NCBI GenBank assembly: GCA_030848545.1
Contig: JAVDCA010000022.1
Span: forward strand, 62,001-126,000
Source: Astrobacterium formosum
Lineage (GTDB): Bacteria; Pseudomonadota; Alphaproteobacteria; Rhizobiales; Xanthobacteraceae
Length of the DNA stretch: 64,000 nt
Reading direction: 5' to 3'
Shown here: positions 49,398 to 59,120 of the stretch, piece by piece
How positions within the stretch are numbered: the stretch's first letter is position 1
How the letters are laid out: every line of letters begins with the position of its first letter
Program-made: the position numbers and the translations under genes
The notes under the pieces: model-generated
Database searches by the model: none
What the model saw: the letters and a program-made list of their open reading frames with translations, nothing else
Told to the model about the DNA's origin: nothing

Positions 49398-50228
49398 GTG
49401 GTGTCGATGGCGATCCTGACGCTTCTCGCCTTTGTGGGCCTCTCCGGCGCGGCGCTGTCCGCCATCATGGCGACGGCGTGGCGCCTGCAGCAACGCACGG
49501 GCAATTCCGGCTGGGTCGATACCATCTGGTCGTTCGGAACCGGTGCCGTCGCGGTTGGTGCGGCGCTCGTACCGGTCACGGGCGCGGTCGGTTGGCGACA
49601 GGCCATGGTCGCCGCGCTCGCCGCCGCGTGGTCGCTGCGGCTGGGGTTCCACATCGCGCGACGCAGTCACGGCGCCGACGATGATCCGCGCTATCGCCAA
49701 ATGGCAGAGACCTGGGGCGCGGAAGCGCCGCGGCGCATGTTCTGGTTCCTGCAGGCGCAGGCAGTGGCCGGCGTGCCACTGGTCGTGGCGGTGGCGTTGG
49801 CGGCTCATCACCCCGCAGCGGGCGTGCGCCTCCAGGACGTAATCGGGACGATCCTCTTCTTGGTCGCGCTCGCCGGAGAGGCGACGGCGGACGTGCAACT
49901 GCGCCGATTCAAGGCGTCGCCGGCAGCCGATCGGCTGTGTCGCACCGGCCTGTGGGGCTGGTCGCGCCATCCCAACTACTTCTTCGAATGGCTGGCGTGG
50001 ATCTCCTATCCGGTGATCGCCATCGGCGACGGCCACGGGCTCGGTTGGCTGTCGCTGGCGGCACCGATCGTCATGTACTGGCTGCTGGTGCACGTCTCCG
50101 GCATTCCGCCGCTGGAAGCGCAAATGGAGCGTACGCGCGGCGCCGCGTTTCGAGACTACCGGCGCACGACTTCGCCATTCTTTCCCCTGCCGCCGGCTGC
50201 TCGGTCATCCCGAAGCAACCGACCATGA
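49398..50228 (+). CDS. DUF1295 membrane protein (steroid reductase-like)
   Basis: A 276-residue membrane protein with about seven helices. It has the DUF1295 C-terminal motif RTGLWGWSRHPNYFFEWLAW, which is shared with steroid 5-alpha reductases and ICMT-type enzymes and may bind a cofactor or lipid. It follows ChrR and is a member of the same sigma operon; DUF1295 genes commonly accompany the COG2907-DUF1365-cfa set, so it probably works on a modified fatty acid. The start is not settled: GTG at 49398 and ATG at 49407 are both possible and neither has a clear ribosome site. Confidence 0.87.
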   Translation: MVSMAILTLLAFVGLSGAALSAIMATAWRLQQRTGNSGWVDTIWSFGTGAVAVGAALVPVTGAVGWRQAMVAALAAAWSLRLGFHIARRSHGADDDPRYRQMAETWGAEAPRRMFWFLQAQAVAGVPLVVAVALAAHHPAAGVRLQDVIGTILFLVALAGEATADVQLRRFKASPAADRLCRTGLWGWSRHPNYFFEWLAWISYPVIAIGDGHGLGWLSLAAPIVMYWLLVHVSGIPPLEAQMERTRGAAFRDYRRTTSPFFPLPPAARSSRSNRP

Positions 50229-50246
50229 ATGGATCGGCCGATAGGG

Positions 50247-50654
50247 TCAGGCGATCGCACCGACACGGCTCGCCACCGCATGGCCGGCCGCAGCGGCGAT
50301 GGCGCCGAGCAGCGTGCCCCACGCAATGTCGAGCACGGTCACCTGCCACGGCCAGTTGCGCAGCGTTGCGTGATTGGTCAGGTCGTAGGTGGCGTAAGTG
50401 AAGAAGCCGAACAGGGCGCCATAGACCACGGCGACCAGGATACTGCCCGATTTCAGCCCCGGCTGGATGGCGAACAGCATCAGACCGATCGGATAGACGA
50501 GATAAAACGCAGCCGCCGGGACGAAACTGACACCCTTTGCCAGGAGATCGCCAAGGAGCGGACGATAGACGCGGGGCACCATGGTCGATAGCCACATGGC
50601 ATCGCAGGCGATGAAGACGATGAGAGTCGAAACATAGGTGGCGACGTGCGTCAT
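50247..50654 (-). CDS. DUF2177 membrane protein
   Basis: A 135-residue inner-membrane protein with four helices and the DUF2177 segments CDAMWLSTMVPRVYRPLLGD and YGALFGFFTYATYDLTNHAT. Its biochemical function is not known, but the gene is often in clusters with cyclopropane synthase, DUF1365 and ECF sigma genes. It follows folE by 69 bases on the same strand and no separate promoter is seen, so it should be part of the same ECF-driven transcript. It is convergent with the DUF1295 gene. Confidence 0.88.
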   Translation of the reverse strand: MTHVATYVSTLIVFIACDAMWLSTMVPRVYRPLLGDLLAKGVSFVPAAAFYLVYPIGLMLFAIQPGLKSGSILVAVVYGALFGFFTYATYDLTNHATLRNWPWQVTVLDIAWGTLLGAIAAAAGHAVASRVGAIA

Positions 50655-50723
50655 TGATGTCGGGTCCGGGTGAGTATGGGCTTCATCATGCCGGCTTGGT
50701 GGCGGCGTGCGAACGAGCTTCGT

Positions 50724-51365
50724 TCAGTCCGTCGCGTGGGAGGCATTGACCATCGCCAGGAACTCCTGCCGGCTCATGGGGTTGTCGCGGAAACATCCGA
50801 GCATGCGGCTGGTGACGAGGTCAGCGCCCTGCTTCTTGACGCCGCGGGCCATCATGCAGTGATGTGTTGCCTTGATGACGACGGCGACGCCGTGTGGCTT
50901 GAGCACGTCCTGGATGGTATTGGCAATCTGCGCCGTCAGTCGCTCCTGGATCTGCAGCCGACGGGCGAAGGCATCGACGACACGGGCAAGCTTGGAAATG
51001 CCGACGACGCGTTCGTTCGGCACGTAGGCGACCCAGGCGCGGCCGATGATGGGCGCAACATGGTGCTCGCAATGGGACAGGAAGGGAACGGCGCGTAGTA
51101 CCACCATCTCGTCGTAGCCGTCGGTCTCCTCGAACGTCTTCTGCAGCATGGCTGCCGGATCCAGTTCGTACCCGGAAAAATACTCGCGGAAGGCGCGCAC
51201 AACTCGCGCCGGCGTGTCGCGCAGGCCGTCGCGGCCGAGATCCTCGCCGACGAAGCGCAGCATCATTGCAAACGCCGCCTCGGCATCCGCTTGGCTCGGC
51301 CTCGCCACCGGAGAAGGTGAAGGAGGGACGTCGCAGCAGTTCGAAAGATGGAGGATGGTGTTCAT
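50724..51365 (-). CDS. folE: GTP cyclohydrolase I
   Basis: A 213-residue enzyme, the usual length, with CEHHVAPIIGRAWVAYVPNE (zinc Cys and His), GISKLARVVDAFARRLQIQE and the THHCMMARGVKKQG end motif. It makes dihydroneopterin triphosphate, the first step to folates and other pterins. GAGGAA precedes the ATG at 51363-51365. The promoter upstream has the ECF pattern of the RpoE-ChrR locus, so this copy is likely a stress-induced one, perhaps supplying pterin cofactor for photolyase or for repair; a second housekeeping copy may exist elsewhere. Confidence 0.95.
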   Translation of the reverse strand: MNTILHLSNCCDVPPSPSPVARPSQADAEAAFAMMLRFVGEDLGRDGLRDTPARVVRAFREYFSGYELDPAAMLQKTFEETDGYDEMVVLRAVPFLSHCEHHVAPIIGRAWVAYVPNERVVGISKLARVVDAFARRLQIQERLTAQIANTIQDVLKPHGVAVVIKATHHCMMARGVKKQGADLVTSRMLGCFRDNPMSRQEFLAMVNASHATD

Positions 51366-51416
51366 GCGTTCCTCGCCATGGGCCCGGTCCGTTCACCGAC
51401 CGCGTCACAGGCGAAG

Positions 51417-51442
51417 AACGACTCCCTGGGGCGTTTGGATCA
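51417..51442 (-). promoter_or_regulatory. ECF-type promoter of folE-DUF2177
   Basis: On the minus strand TGATCC (51442-51437) followed by AAA and, after 16 bases from TGATCC, CGTT (51420-51417), exactly as in the two divergent promoters at 47991-48047. Transcription would begin near 51410, about 45 bases before folE. Confidence 0.75.
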
Positions 51443-52263
51443 CTGCAATCTGGCGGCGAAGGACATCACACAGGACTGGCATTGATCTGCCGGAAGGGCA
51501 GGCGTGATCGGAGGCGGCGTATGGCACCCCGTTCTTGCGCTGTTTGGGACGAGCAACCCTTTAGGCATCACCGTTCCCCGATATCGGCGATGGTCACCTC
51601 CACCAGGCGTGTCGAACCGGCGCGATTGATCGCCATCCGACGGATGCGGTCGGCGCCGGATCCGCTCAGATGCGGGTTCCTCGGCCATTCCGGCGAGCGC
51701 CTCTCCCATCCACGCGGGGAGATCGCCTGGCTCGGCGAATTTCGGCTGGTGGCGGGCGTGCCGGTGGAGGCGCTCATCCGGACCGAGCACAGCACCGGTC
51801 CTGTCCCATGACAAAACCGTTGCATGACCAGGTGATGAAGGCCCTCGCAGAGAGATAAGTGTTCCGGCTGCGCCGACGCGGACGCCCGGCTGTGGCACGC
51901 CCTTGCCGAGAGCCTGAGCGCCGGGCGCGTCCGAACTCTGCGACGGTCGGAGCGCGCTCATTCGCGGAGATTCGCCACCGGATGCTCGGCACCGCCGACC
52001 GGCCGTTCAGAAGACGCTGCACCTGGAACGACGAGGCTGTCGAACAGCGTCAATTTCAATGCGGATGGCGCCTTTCGGAGCAACCCGGTCGTGGCGGCAG
52101 ACGGCGTCTGAGCGGCTTCGGCGAATCTTGACCCATGACGGACGTCCCCGCGCGGGGACACCGGCTACAACTTTCTCTCGCTCAATTGAATGACGTGTCT
52201 TGGGGCATCGGTAACCAATCTGGCGAAGGGTCATTCTCGTTTTTTCGCATCATGTGTCTGTCT
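51443..52263. other. about 820-base stretch with no recognisable gene
   Basis: Several open frames on both strands cover parts of this stretch, but none has a convincing ribosome site, domain or composition, and they overlap each other. It could hold remains of decayed genes: DPLRCGFLGHSGERLSHPRG-like text on the plus strand near 51660-51720 has some coding look. I call nothing here. Confidence 0.5.
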
Positions 52264-52818
52264 ATGAGCGAGCAATCCAGAGCCCAGGCCGTCTTGAAAA
52301 AGATCGGACGGGATGTCGGGCTCAGCGTCGTCGGCGTTGTTGGTGGCGCGCTGTTGGGCGCCCTCATCGGCATAACGGTCCTGCCGTCGTTTCTACATCG
52401 TTTCGACGCCAGAAGGGACAGATCACCGACCGCGATCGCGTGCCGGAAGGAAGCACAGACACGATTTCCCGTTCAGATGGTCGAGGTTACTTACGGAGGA
52501 TGGCGAGACGCCAAAGGCATCGAGCGGCCCGCTGAATCCAGGATGAATATACGGGATAGCGTCGGAGAAGGCAGGGCGTTTCGGGAGTGCATGGAGCGGC
52601 CGAGATTCGAACCGCTGCTCGGCGCGCAGCCGAAGGGGCTCTCATGCGCGCTGGAAGCCGAAAAGGCGTATCCGGTCGAACGGCAGGAGGTCTTGGAAGG
52701 CAAGACAGTCGATCAATACGGTATTGAACGCCGGACCGTCTCGACCCACTACTTTTGGAACGAGCCGGGGCGACAAGCCAGCTTTCGTTCGTGCATGGAG
52801 CGTGAAGCCTCGCAATGA
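52264..52818 (+). CDS. membrane-anchored protein of unknown function
   Basis: A 184-residue protein with one N-terminal helix (LSVVGVVGGALLGALIGITV) after a short cytoplasmic end, so most of it lies in the periplasm. The rest has repeated Cys-x(n)-Glu features (ACRKEAQTRF, ECMERPRFEP, SCMEREASQ), suggesting two related halves: each has a RxxFRxCME-like end, GRAFRECMERPRFEP and ASFRSCMEREAS. The family is not recognised. The ATG at 52264 is a guess; 52252 is also in frame. It may be a degenerate or lineage-specific gene. Confidence 0.6.
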   Translation: MSEQSRAQAVLKKIGRDVGLSVVGVVGGALLGALIGITVLPSFLHRFDARRDRSPTAIACRKEAQTRFPVQMVEVTYGGWRDAKGIERPAESRMNIRDSVGEGRAFRECMERPRFEPLLGAQPKGLSCALEAEKAYPVERQEVLEGKTVDQYGIERRTVSTHYFWNEPGRQASFRSCMEREASQ

Positions 52819-52958
52819 GGTGGCTCCTGATATCGCTTATTGTGCACGTCTTGGACATCGCCGATCTCTGCCCTCATGGCCACTTCTCCTTCGGCCGCAG
52901 CCCCTCAATTCAACTGCGTTCACGCGAGCGGCCGTTCTGCTCCCCGAACGCCCCGACC

Positions 52959-53681
52959 TCAAATCAACTTCAGCCCCTTCAAGCTCGCATGCCCGTCCTT
53001 GCCGACGATGATGTGGTCGTGCACCGCGATGCCGAGCGTGCGTGACACCTCCATGATCTCCTTCGTCATCTCGATGTCGGCGCGCGAGGGGGTCGGGTCG
53101 CCGGACGGGTGGTTGTGGACCAGGATGATGGCGGTCGCCGAGAGTTCGAGCGCCCGCTTGACAACCTCGCGGGGATAGACCGGCGTGTGGTCGACCGTGC
53201 CCTTCTGCTGCAGTTCGTCGCCGATGAGCTGGTTGCGCTTGTCCAGGAACAGGATGCGGAACTGCTCGGTGTCGGAAAACGCCATGGCGGCGCGGCAATA
53301 GTCGATCACGGCCGACCACGACGACAGCACCGGGCGGCGCCTGATCTCGCCGCGCAGGATGCGCTGCGCCGCTGCCGCCACGATCTTCATCTCGGTGATC
53401 GCCGCCTCGCCCAGGCCGTCCACCTCGGCCAACAGCGGACGCGGCGCCGCGATCGCCTCGGCGAAGGAGCCGAAGCGGGAGATCAGCTGCTTGGCGAGCG
53501 GCTTGACGTCGCGCCGCGGCAGCGCCCGGAACAGCACCAGTTCCATGAGCTCGTAGTCGGTGACGGCATCGCTGCCGGCCTCGTTGAAGCGGGAACGCAG
53601 GCGCTCGCGGTGGCCGTGATAGTGCGGGGCGGCCTCTTCAAGACCCGCCCGGCTCGAAAGCTGCGACGATTTGCCGGACAT
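52959..53681 (-). CDS. radC: RadC-family JAB-domain protein
   Basis: A 240-residue RadC protein. The N-terminal helix-hairpin-helix region includes [20 protein letters not shown] and [15 protein letters not shown]. The C-terminal JAMM metalloprotease-like domain has [16 protein letters not shown], with the His-x-His and Asp zinc ligands. The role of RadC is unsettled; it is not a main repair enzyme. The ATG at 53679-53681 is the first in frame. It follows the methionine aminopeptidase gene on the same strand by 74 bases, a common order in this group. Confidence 0.93.
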   Translation of the reverse strand: MSGKSSQLSSRAGLEEAAPHYHGHRERLRSRFNEAGSDAVTDYELMELVLFRALPRRDVKPLAKQLISRFGSFAEAIAAPRPLLAEVDGLGEAAITEMKIVAAAAQRILRGEIRRRPVLSSWSAVIDYCRAAMAFSDTEQFRILFLDKRNQLIGDELQQKGTVDHTPVYPREVVKRALELSATAIILVHNHPSGDPTPSRADIEMTKEIMEVSRTLGIAVHDHIIVGKDGHASLKGLKLI

Positions 53682-53755
53682 ATCCCCCGCGCCGCCTGTT
53701 GGGTGGCCCGTAGGATGACGGCATTCCGGCCGATTTTGCAATCGGCAAGAGAGGG

Positions 53756-54592
53756 CTAGACGGCCTGCAATCCATAGGGCGGTTTGTGCAGCCCGGCGGG
53801 CGAGATGGTGAAGATCTCGACCCCGTCGGCGGTGACGCCGACCGCGTGCTCGAACTGGGCCGACAAGGAGCGGTCCCGGGTCACCGCCGTCCAGCCGTCG
53901 GACAGGACCTTCACGTGCGGCCGGCCGAGATTGATCATGGGCTCGACCGTGAACAGCATGCCGGGTTTCAGGACGATGCCCTCGCCGGGGCGGCCCACAT
54001 GGACGATGTTGGGCTCGTCGTGGAACAGGCGGCCGAGCCCATGGCCGCAGAAGTCGCGCACCACGCTCATGTGCTGGGCTTCCACATAGGTCTGGATGGC
54101 GTGGCCGATGTCGCCCGTGGTGGCGCCCGGGCGAATGACCTCGATGCCGCGCATCATGGATTCGTAGGTGACCTCGATCAGCCGCTCGGCCCGCCGCGGG
54201 ATCTCGCCCACCGGGTACATGCGGCTCGAATCCCCGTGCCAGCCGTCGAGGATCAGCGTCACGTCGATATTGACGATGTCGCCTTCCCGCATCGGCTTGT
54301 CGTTGGGGATGCCATGGCAGACCACGTGGTTGATCGACGTGCAGGTGGATTTGGTGTAGCCGCGATACATCAGCGTCGCCGGCAGGGCGCCGTGATCCAT
54401 GCCGAATTCGAACACGAAGCGGTCGATATGGTCGGTCGGCACCCCCGGACGTACCTCCGCGGCCAGGAGATCGAGGCATTCGGCCGCCAGGCGGCCCGCT
54501 TTCCTCATGCCTTCGAAGGCGTCGGCGCCATGGAGCTTGATCTGCCCGGTCTTGCGCATGGGCGCGGTGGTGGCATCCACATAGGTCATCAT
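53756..54592 (-). CDS. map: methionine aminopeptidase, type I
   Basis: A 278-residue enzyme with the pita-bread fold typical of MetAP. Metal ligands are visible in [20 protein letters not shown] (both Asp), [14 protein letters not shown] (His) and FTVEPMIN (Glu). It removes the initiator Met from new proteins. It has a short N-terminal extension ([18 protein letters not shown]) common in alphaproteobacteria. ATG at 54592 or one codon later is the start. It is preceded by sfsA on the same strand, an order seen in many alphaproteobacteria. Confidence 0.95.
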   Translation of the reverse strand: MMTYVDATTAPMRKTGQIKLHGADAFEGMRKAGRLAAECLDLLAAEVRPGVPTDHIDRFVFEFGMDHGALPATLMYRGYTKSTCTSINHVVCHGIPNDKPMREGDIVNIDVTLILDGWHGDSSRMYPVGEIPRRAERLIEVTYESMMRGIEVIRPGATTGDIGHAIQTYVEAQHMSVVRDFCGHGLGRLFHDEPNIVHVGRPGEGIVLKPGMLFTVEPMINLGRPHVKVLSDGWTAVTRDRSLSAQFEHAVGVTADGVEIFTISPAGLHKPPYGLQAV

Positions 54593-54721
54593 TGCGGCTG
54601 GTCTCTGCTGCGTCCCGGCGCGGTGATGCCCGGACACCCTCTAACTAATAGGACGGGGCGGATTTCTCAACTCGCCCGGAAATCCCGCCAAGGCGGGCCA
54701 GATGGCCGGCCGGTCAGCCGG

Positions 54722-55432
54722 TCAGGCGAACGGGACCCGCCGGGCGAGGCGGATTTCCCCCGCCCCGACCGCGCACACATAGGCCAGCGCCTCGACCCCG
54801 GCGGCACGGGCGCGAACGAAGGTCCGCGCGTAGACCGGATCGATGTCGGCCGCGAAGGCGAAGCGATCGGCCGAGCCGATCTGGATGAGGTAGAACATGA
54901 CGGCCCGCGCGCCCGCCGCCACCATGGCGGCGAGTTCGTCCAGGTGCTTGGTGCCGCGCGCCGTCACGGCATCCGGGAATTCGGCAAGACCCGGGCGGCG
55001 CATCAGGTGCACGTTCTTGACCTCCACGTAGCAGGGCACACGAACCGGGTCTTCGAGGAGGAGATCGACGCGCGAATTCTTGCCGTAGCGGACTTCGCGG
55101 CGAAGCGTCGCGTAGCCGGCGAGTTCGGGAATCTCACCGGCCGCCACCGCCTCGGCGACGATGAGGTTCGGGTGGCCGGTATGGACGCCCACCAGTTCGG
55201 GCCCGCCGCCGAAATCGCACTCCACCAGTTCCCAGGAGTGGGCGAGCTTGCGCTTCTCGTTGGCGGATTTCGACAGCCACACCCGCGCCCCCGGAGCGGC
55301 GAGGCCGATCATGCCGCCCGAATTGGCCACGTGCACGGTGATCTCCTCGCCCGAGGGCAGGCGCACATCGGCGAGGAAGCGCTTGTAGCGGCGGACCAGG
55401 GTCGCCGGGATGAGTGGGGCGGAAAAGCGCAT
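54722..55432 (-). CDS. sfsA: SfsA family protein (sugar fermentation stimulation homologue)
   Basis: A 236-residue protein with the SfsA layout: an N-terminal OB-like part ([31 protein letters not shown]) and a C-terminal nuclease-like domain with [17 protein letters not shown] and [14 protein letters not shown], which has the Asp-Glu-x-Lys metal site of PD-(D/E)XK folds. SfsA was named as a regulator of maltose genes and may act on nucleic acid. The ATG at 55430-55432 is used. It starts 14 bases after the GNAT gene and is upstream of map. Confidence 0.93.
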   Translation of the reverse strand: MRFSAPLIPATLVRRYKRFLADVRLPSGEEITVHVANSGGMIGLAAPGARVWLSKSANEKRKLAHSWELVECDFGGGPELVGVHTGHPNLIVAEAVAAGEIPELAGYATLRREVRYGKNSRVDLLLEDPVRVPCYVEVKNVHLMRRPGLAEFPDAVTARGTKHLDELAAMVAAGARAVMFYLIQIGSADRFAFAADIDPVYARTFVRARAAGVEALAYVCAVGAGEIRLARRVPFA

Positions 55433-55446
55433 GCGGGAAACGTCGG

Positions 55447-56178
55447 TCAGGAGATCGCCTCGCCCCCTTTGGGGCACGACAAGCTCTCCTTCTGCCGGCC
55501 GTCGGGACCGAAATTGGCGGGATCGAGCCAGCGTTCGAACGCGGCGCGGCGCGACGGCCATTCGGTGTCCAGCATGGAAAACCAGGCGGTGTCGCGATTG
55601 CGCCCGCGGGCGATCATGTGCTGGCGGAAGATGCCTTCCAGCGTGAACCCGTAGCGCAACGCCGCCCGCCGCGAGGCGGCGTTGAGGGCGTTGCATTTCC
55701 ATTCGTAGCGGCGCACCCGCAGCGTCTCGAAGGCATAGCGGGCGAGGAGATACTGCGCCTCGGTGCCGAGCGGCGTCTTCTGCATGGCCGGCGAGTAGAC
55801 GACGTGGCCGACTTCCATCACCCGATTGGCGGGCCGGATCTCCATCAGGGCGAAGAGGCCGACCGCACGGCCGGAAGGCTCGACGACCGCGTAGGCGTAA
55901 GGATCGGCCTGGCCGGCCCGGTCGGCCACCCAGGCGGCGAACTCGGAAGCGTCGGCGAACGGGCCGTAGCCGCCCATATAGGTCCACAGATGATCGTGCC
56001 CCTCCACCGCCGCCCACAGGTCATCGGCGTGGGCGGGGGCGAGCTTTTCCACCCGTCCGTAACGGCCGGCGAGCACCACCGGACCGGGCCGCGGAGACGG
56101 CGTCGTGTCCACTTCGGGGCCCACGGGCAGATCAGGGTGACCGACAGGCGCAGGCATGGACATGGCGGGCTGGAACAT
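55447..56178 (-). CDS. RimJ/RimL-type GNAT acetyltransferase
   Basis: A 243-residue acetyltransferase of the RimJ/RimL kind. The core has [20 protein letters not shown], then [20 protein letters not shown] and [20 protein letters not shown], which are the family cofactor and substrate motifs. It probably acetylates a protein N-terminus or a small amine. The first 30 residues (Pro-rich) are outside the fold and the start could be the ATG at 56178 or 56163. It is followed by sfsA, so it is probably cotranscribed. Confidence 0.86.
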   Translation of the reverse strand: MFQPAMSMPAPVGHPDLPVGPEVDTTPSPRPGPVVLAGRYGRVEKLAPAHADDLWAAVEGHDHLWTYMGGYGPFADASEFAAWVADRAGQADPYAYAVVEPSGRAVGLFALMEIRPANRVMEVGHVVYSPAMQKTPLGTEAQYLLARYAFETLRVRRYEWKCNALNAASRRAALRYGFTLEGIFRQHMIARGRNRDTAWFSMLDTEWPSRRAAFERWLDPANFGPDGRQKESLSCPKGGEAIS

Positions 56179-56229
56179 GGCGGGTGGGCTCTTCGCGTGA
56201 GGACTTGGACAGACAGGAGCGGCCGCACT

Positions 56230-57543
56230 CTAGCGGGCGGCCGCCAGCCTGTAATCCTCCGGTGGCGGGATGAACAGGAGCTTGTCGACACGCTTATCGT
56301 CCATGTCGATCACTTCCACGGTCCAGCCTTCGAATTCGAACCGGTCGCCTTCGGTGGGAATGCGGGCCAGGCGTTCGAGGGCGAGCCCGGCGGCGGTGTG
56401 GAATTCGCCGTCCATGCGCGGCAGGCCGAGCCGTTCGCTCAGTTCGACGATGGCGGCACGGCCGTCCACCAGCCAGGTGCCGTCCTCGCGGCGCATGATC
56501 TCTTCCACGGCAGGCTGGTTCTCTTCCGGGAGTTCGCCAGCGATCGCCGTCAAGACGTCGTTCAAGGTCACCATGCCGAGGAAGTCGCCGTATTCGTCGA
56601 CCACGAAGGCGACGTGGATCGGCACCTTGCGGAACATCTCCAGGAGCCGGAGCACCGACACGTTCTCCGGCACGTAGAGCGGCTCGAGCACATGGGCCTC
56701 GACGTCCAGGCTCTTGCCGGCGAGGAGGTCATCGGCGAGGTCCTTCTTCTGCACCACGCCGAGGGGGTGGCCGAGGTCACCGCTCCTGGCGATCACCAGG
56801 CGCGAAAACGGGCAATCGGCGATCTCGCGCGCGATCGCCTTGGCGTCGTCGTCGAGATCGATCCAGAAGACGTCCGGCCGCGGCGTCATGATGGTGGCGA
56901 CCGAGCGGTCGGCGAGCGCGAGGACGCCGTGGATCATCTCCTGTTCGGCCGAGTCGATGACGCCCGCCTGGGTGCCTTCGGCGATGGCGAAGCGCACTTC
57001 CTCTTCGGTGACGCTGTGGGCCGGCCGGTCGGGGATGCGCAGGATCGCCAGGAGCCCCGCCGACGAGCGCTCCAACAGCCAGATGAACGGCCGGAACACG
57101 AAGGCGATGAAGTAGAGCCAGCGGCCGGCCGAGATGGCGATGCGCTCCGGCGCGGCCAGCGCGATGCGCTTGGGGACGAGCTCGCCCACCACGACCGACA
57201 AGGCCGTGATGGCGATCACCACCACCACCACGGCGATTTCGTCTCCGTGCGGCGCAACACCCGGGATATCGTCCAGCACGGGTCCGAGCCGCGCCCCCAG
57301 GGTGGCGCCCCCGAACGCACCCGAAAGGATGCCGATCAGGGTGATTCCCACCTGGACGGCGGACAGGAACCGGCCCGGATGGTCGGCGAGCGCCAGGACC
57401 TGCGCGGCGCCCGGATGCCCTTCTTCCGCCATCTGCTGCAGCCGGATGCGGCGGGATGACACCACCGCCATCTCGGCCATGGCGAAAAAGCCGTTGAGCA
57501 GAAACAGGCCGAACAGGACGGCCAATTCCAGAAAGACACTCAT
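56230..57543 (-). CDS. CNNM/CorC-family membrane protein (hemolysin-type)
   Basis: A 437-residue inner-membrane protein. Residues 1 to about 200 are a DUF21/CNNM membrane domain (ELAVLFGLFLLNGFFAMAEM), then two CBS domains (MTPRPDVFWIDLDDDAKAIA and ENVSVLRLLEMFRKVPIHVA) and a C-terminal CorC_HlyC domain (EIMRREDGTWLVDGRAAIVE). Relatives export magnesium or affect cobalt and magnesium resistance; a hemolysin role is not supported. The start at 57543 fits the family. It is the first of a run of minus-strand genes down to radC. Confidence 0.92.
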   Translation of the reverse strand: MSVFLELAVLFGLFLLNGFFAMAEMAVVSSRRIRLQQMAEEGHPGAAQVLALADHPGRFLSAVQVGITLIGILSGAFGGATLGARLGPVLDDIPGVAPHGDEIAVVVVVIAITALSVVVGELVPKRIALAAPERIAISAGRWLYFIAFVFRPFIWLLERSSAGLLAILRIPDRPAHSVTEEEVRFAIAEGTQAGVIDSAEQEMIHGVLALADRSVATIMTPRPDVFWIDLDDDAKAIAREIADCPFSRLVIARSGDLGHPLGVVQKKDLADDLLAGKSLDVEAHVLEPLYVPENVSVLRLLEMFRKVPIHVAFVVDEYGDFLGMVTLNDVLTAIAGELPEENQPAVEEIMRREDGTWLVDGRAAIVELSERLGLPRMDGEFHTAAGLALERLARIPTEGDRFEFEGWTVEVIDMDDKRVDKLLFIPPPEDYRLAAAR

Positions 57544-57816
57544 TCGCCGTCACGCTCGCGCATGGGACGAAAGGAAATTCGGTTCGTCGCAATCATCATT
57601 TCGCCAGTATAGACCACAATTGCTCGCATCGGGGCGCCTTCGTGGCCCGCCCGGTAAACCGTCGGGCGCAACATCGCCCATATGCCCGCCTTGGCTGCAA
57701 AGCCTGCCTGCGTCGGCCATCCGACGCTCAGATCCGTGTGCAGACCGGATTTTTTAACGGATTCCCCGGCGGATTCGCGGCATAAATGCCCAGCAGCAGC
57801 CAGGCGGGATGCGAAC

Positions 57817-58998
57817 ATGTTGAGAACGATTGCGGCCTTCGATCGGATCGGCGAGGAAAACGCCTTCGCGGTGCTCGCCCGCGCCACCGACCTTGCGGCA
57901 AAAGGGCGCGACATCATCAATCTCGGCATCGGCCAGCCCGACTTCCGCACCCCCGACCACATCGTCGAGGCGGCCATCAAGGCCCTGCGCGACGGCCATC
58001 ATGGCTACACGCCGGCGACCGGCATCCTGCCGCTGCGCGAGGCCGTCGCCGCCGATCTCGGCAATCGCCTCAAGGTCGAGGTGTCGCCCTCCGAGGTGAT
58101 GATCATGCCGGGCGGCAAGCCCACCATGTTCATGTCGATCCTGATGTTCGGCGAGCCGGGTGTCGACATCCTCTATCCGGACCCCGGTTTTCCGATCTAC
58201 CGCTCCATGATCGAGTTTACCGGCGCCCGTCCGGTGCCGGTGCCGATCCGCGAGGAGAACGGATTCGCGTTCTCGGCCGAGGAAACCCTGAAGCTGATCA
58301 CGCCGCAGACGCGGCTCCTGATCGTCAACTCGCCCGCCAATCCGACCGGCGGCGTCACGCCCAAGAGCGAAGTCGACAAACTCGTGGCCGGGCTGGCGCG
58401 CTTTCCCGACGTGGCGGTAATGTCCGACGAGATCTACGACCACATGGTCTATGACGGCGAGGCCCATGTGTGCCTGCTCTCCTACCCGGAGATCCGCGAC
58501 CGGGTGATCCTGCTCAACGGCTGGTCGAAGACCTATGCGATGACCGGCTGGCGGCTCGGCTACGCCATCTGGCCCGGCAAGCTCTACGATTGTGCGCGCA
58601 AGCTCGCCGTCAACCTGCATTCCTGCGTCAATGCCGCGTCCCAGTATGCCGGCATCGCGGCGCTCACCGGTCCGCAGGACGATGTCGACCGGATGGTCGC
58701 GGCCTTCGATGCGCGGCGCAAGGTGGTCACCGAGGGCTTGAACAAGCTGCCGGGGGTCTTCTGTGCGACGCCCAAGGGCGCGTTCTACGCCTTCCCGAAC
58801 ATTTCCAAGACCGGCTGGAAGGCCAAGGCGCTCGCCTCGGCGCTCCTGGAAGAAGCCGGTGTCGCGGTGATCGGCGGCCCGGACTTCGGCGTCCTCGGCG
58901 AGGGCTATATCCGGTTGAGCTACGCCAATTCGACCGAGAACATCCTCAAGGCCCTCGACCGCATGGGCGAGTTCTTGGCCAGCCGCAAGGCAGGGTGA
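57817..58998 (+). CDS. PLP-dependent aminotransferase, class I/II
   Basis: A 393-residue aminotransferase of the aspartate-aminotransferase fold, with INLGIGQPDFRTPDHIVEAA, SPANPTGGVTP, the Asp-Tyr pair in MSDEIYDHMVYDG and the PLP Lys238 in WSKTYAMTGWRLGY. The Arg in LGEGYIRLSYAN binds the carboxylate of the substrate. The family includes enzymes for aromatic, branched or aspartate-type amino acids, so substrate is open. ATG at 57817 is used; no clear ribosome site. The 273-base gap upstream holds no gene. Confidence 0.92.
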   Translation: MLRTIAAFDRIGEENAFAVLARATDLAAKGRDIINLGIGQPDFRTPDHIVEAAIKALRDGHHGYTPATGILPLREAVAADLGNRLKVEVSPSEVMIMPGGKPTMFMSILMFGEPGVDILYPDPGFPIYRSMIEFTGARPVPVPIREENGFAFSAEETLKLITPQTRLLIVNSPANPTGGVTPKSEVDKLVAGLARFPDVAVMSDEIYDHMVYDGEAHVCLLSYPEIRDRVILLNGWSKTYAMTGWRLGYAIWPGKLYDCARKLAVNLHSCVNAASQYAGIAALTGPQDDVDRMVAAFDARRKVVTEGLNKLPGVFCATPKGAFYAFPNISKTGWKAKALASALLEEAGVAVIGGPDFGVLGEGYIRLSYANSTENILKALDRMGEFLASRKAG

Positions 58999-59007
58999 CT
59001 TCTCCTC

Positions 59008-59097
59008 CGTCATGGCCGGGCTTGTCCCGGCCATCCACGTCTTTGACGCGGCAAGGCCTGCAAGACGTGGATGCCCGCGACGAGCGCGGGCATGACG
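59008..59097. repeat. CGTCATGGCCGGG...GGGCATGACG palindromic repeat
   Basis: Reverse-orientation copy of the element at 40315-40402: CGTCATGGCCGGGCTTGTCC, ATCCACGTCTTTG, then GACGTGGATGCCCGCGACGA and GGGCATGACG. It lies between the convergent aminotransferase and sugar permease genes, where it may terminate both. Confidence 0.8.
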
Positions 59098-59120
59098 AAT
59101 CGATATTCACTGCCGTGTTG

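Noticed and set aside
51440..51961. A 173-codon open frame on the minus strand and an overlapping plus-strand frame
   Set aside because: Neither has a ribosome site, domain or plausible amino acid make-up, and each overlaps others. The ECF promoter of folE lies at one end of the stretch.
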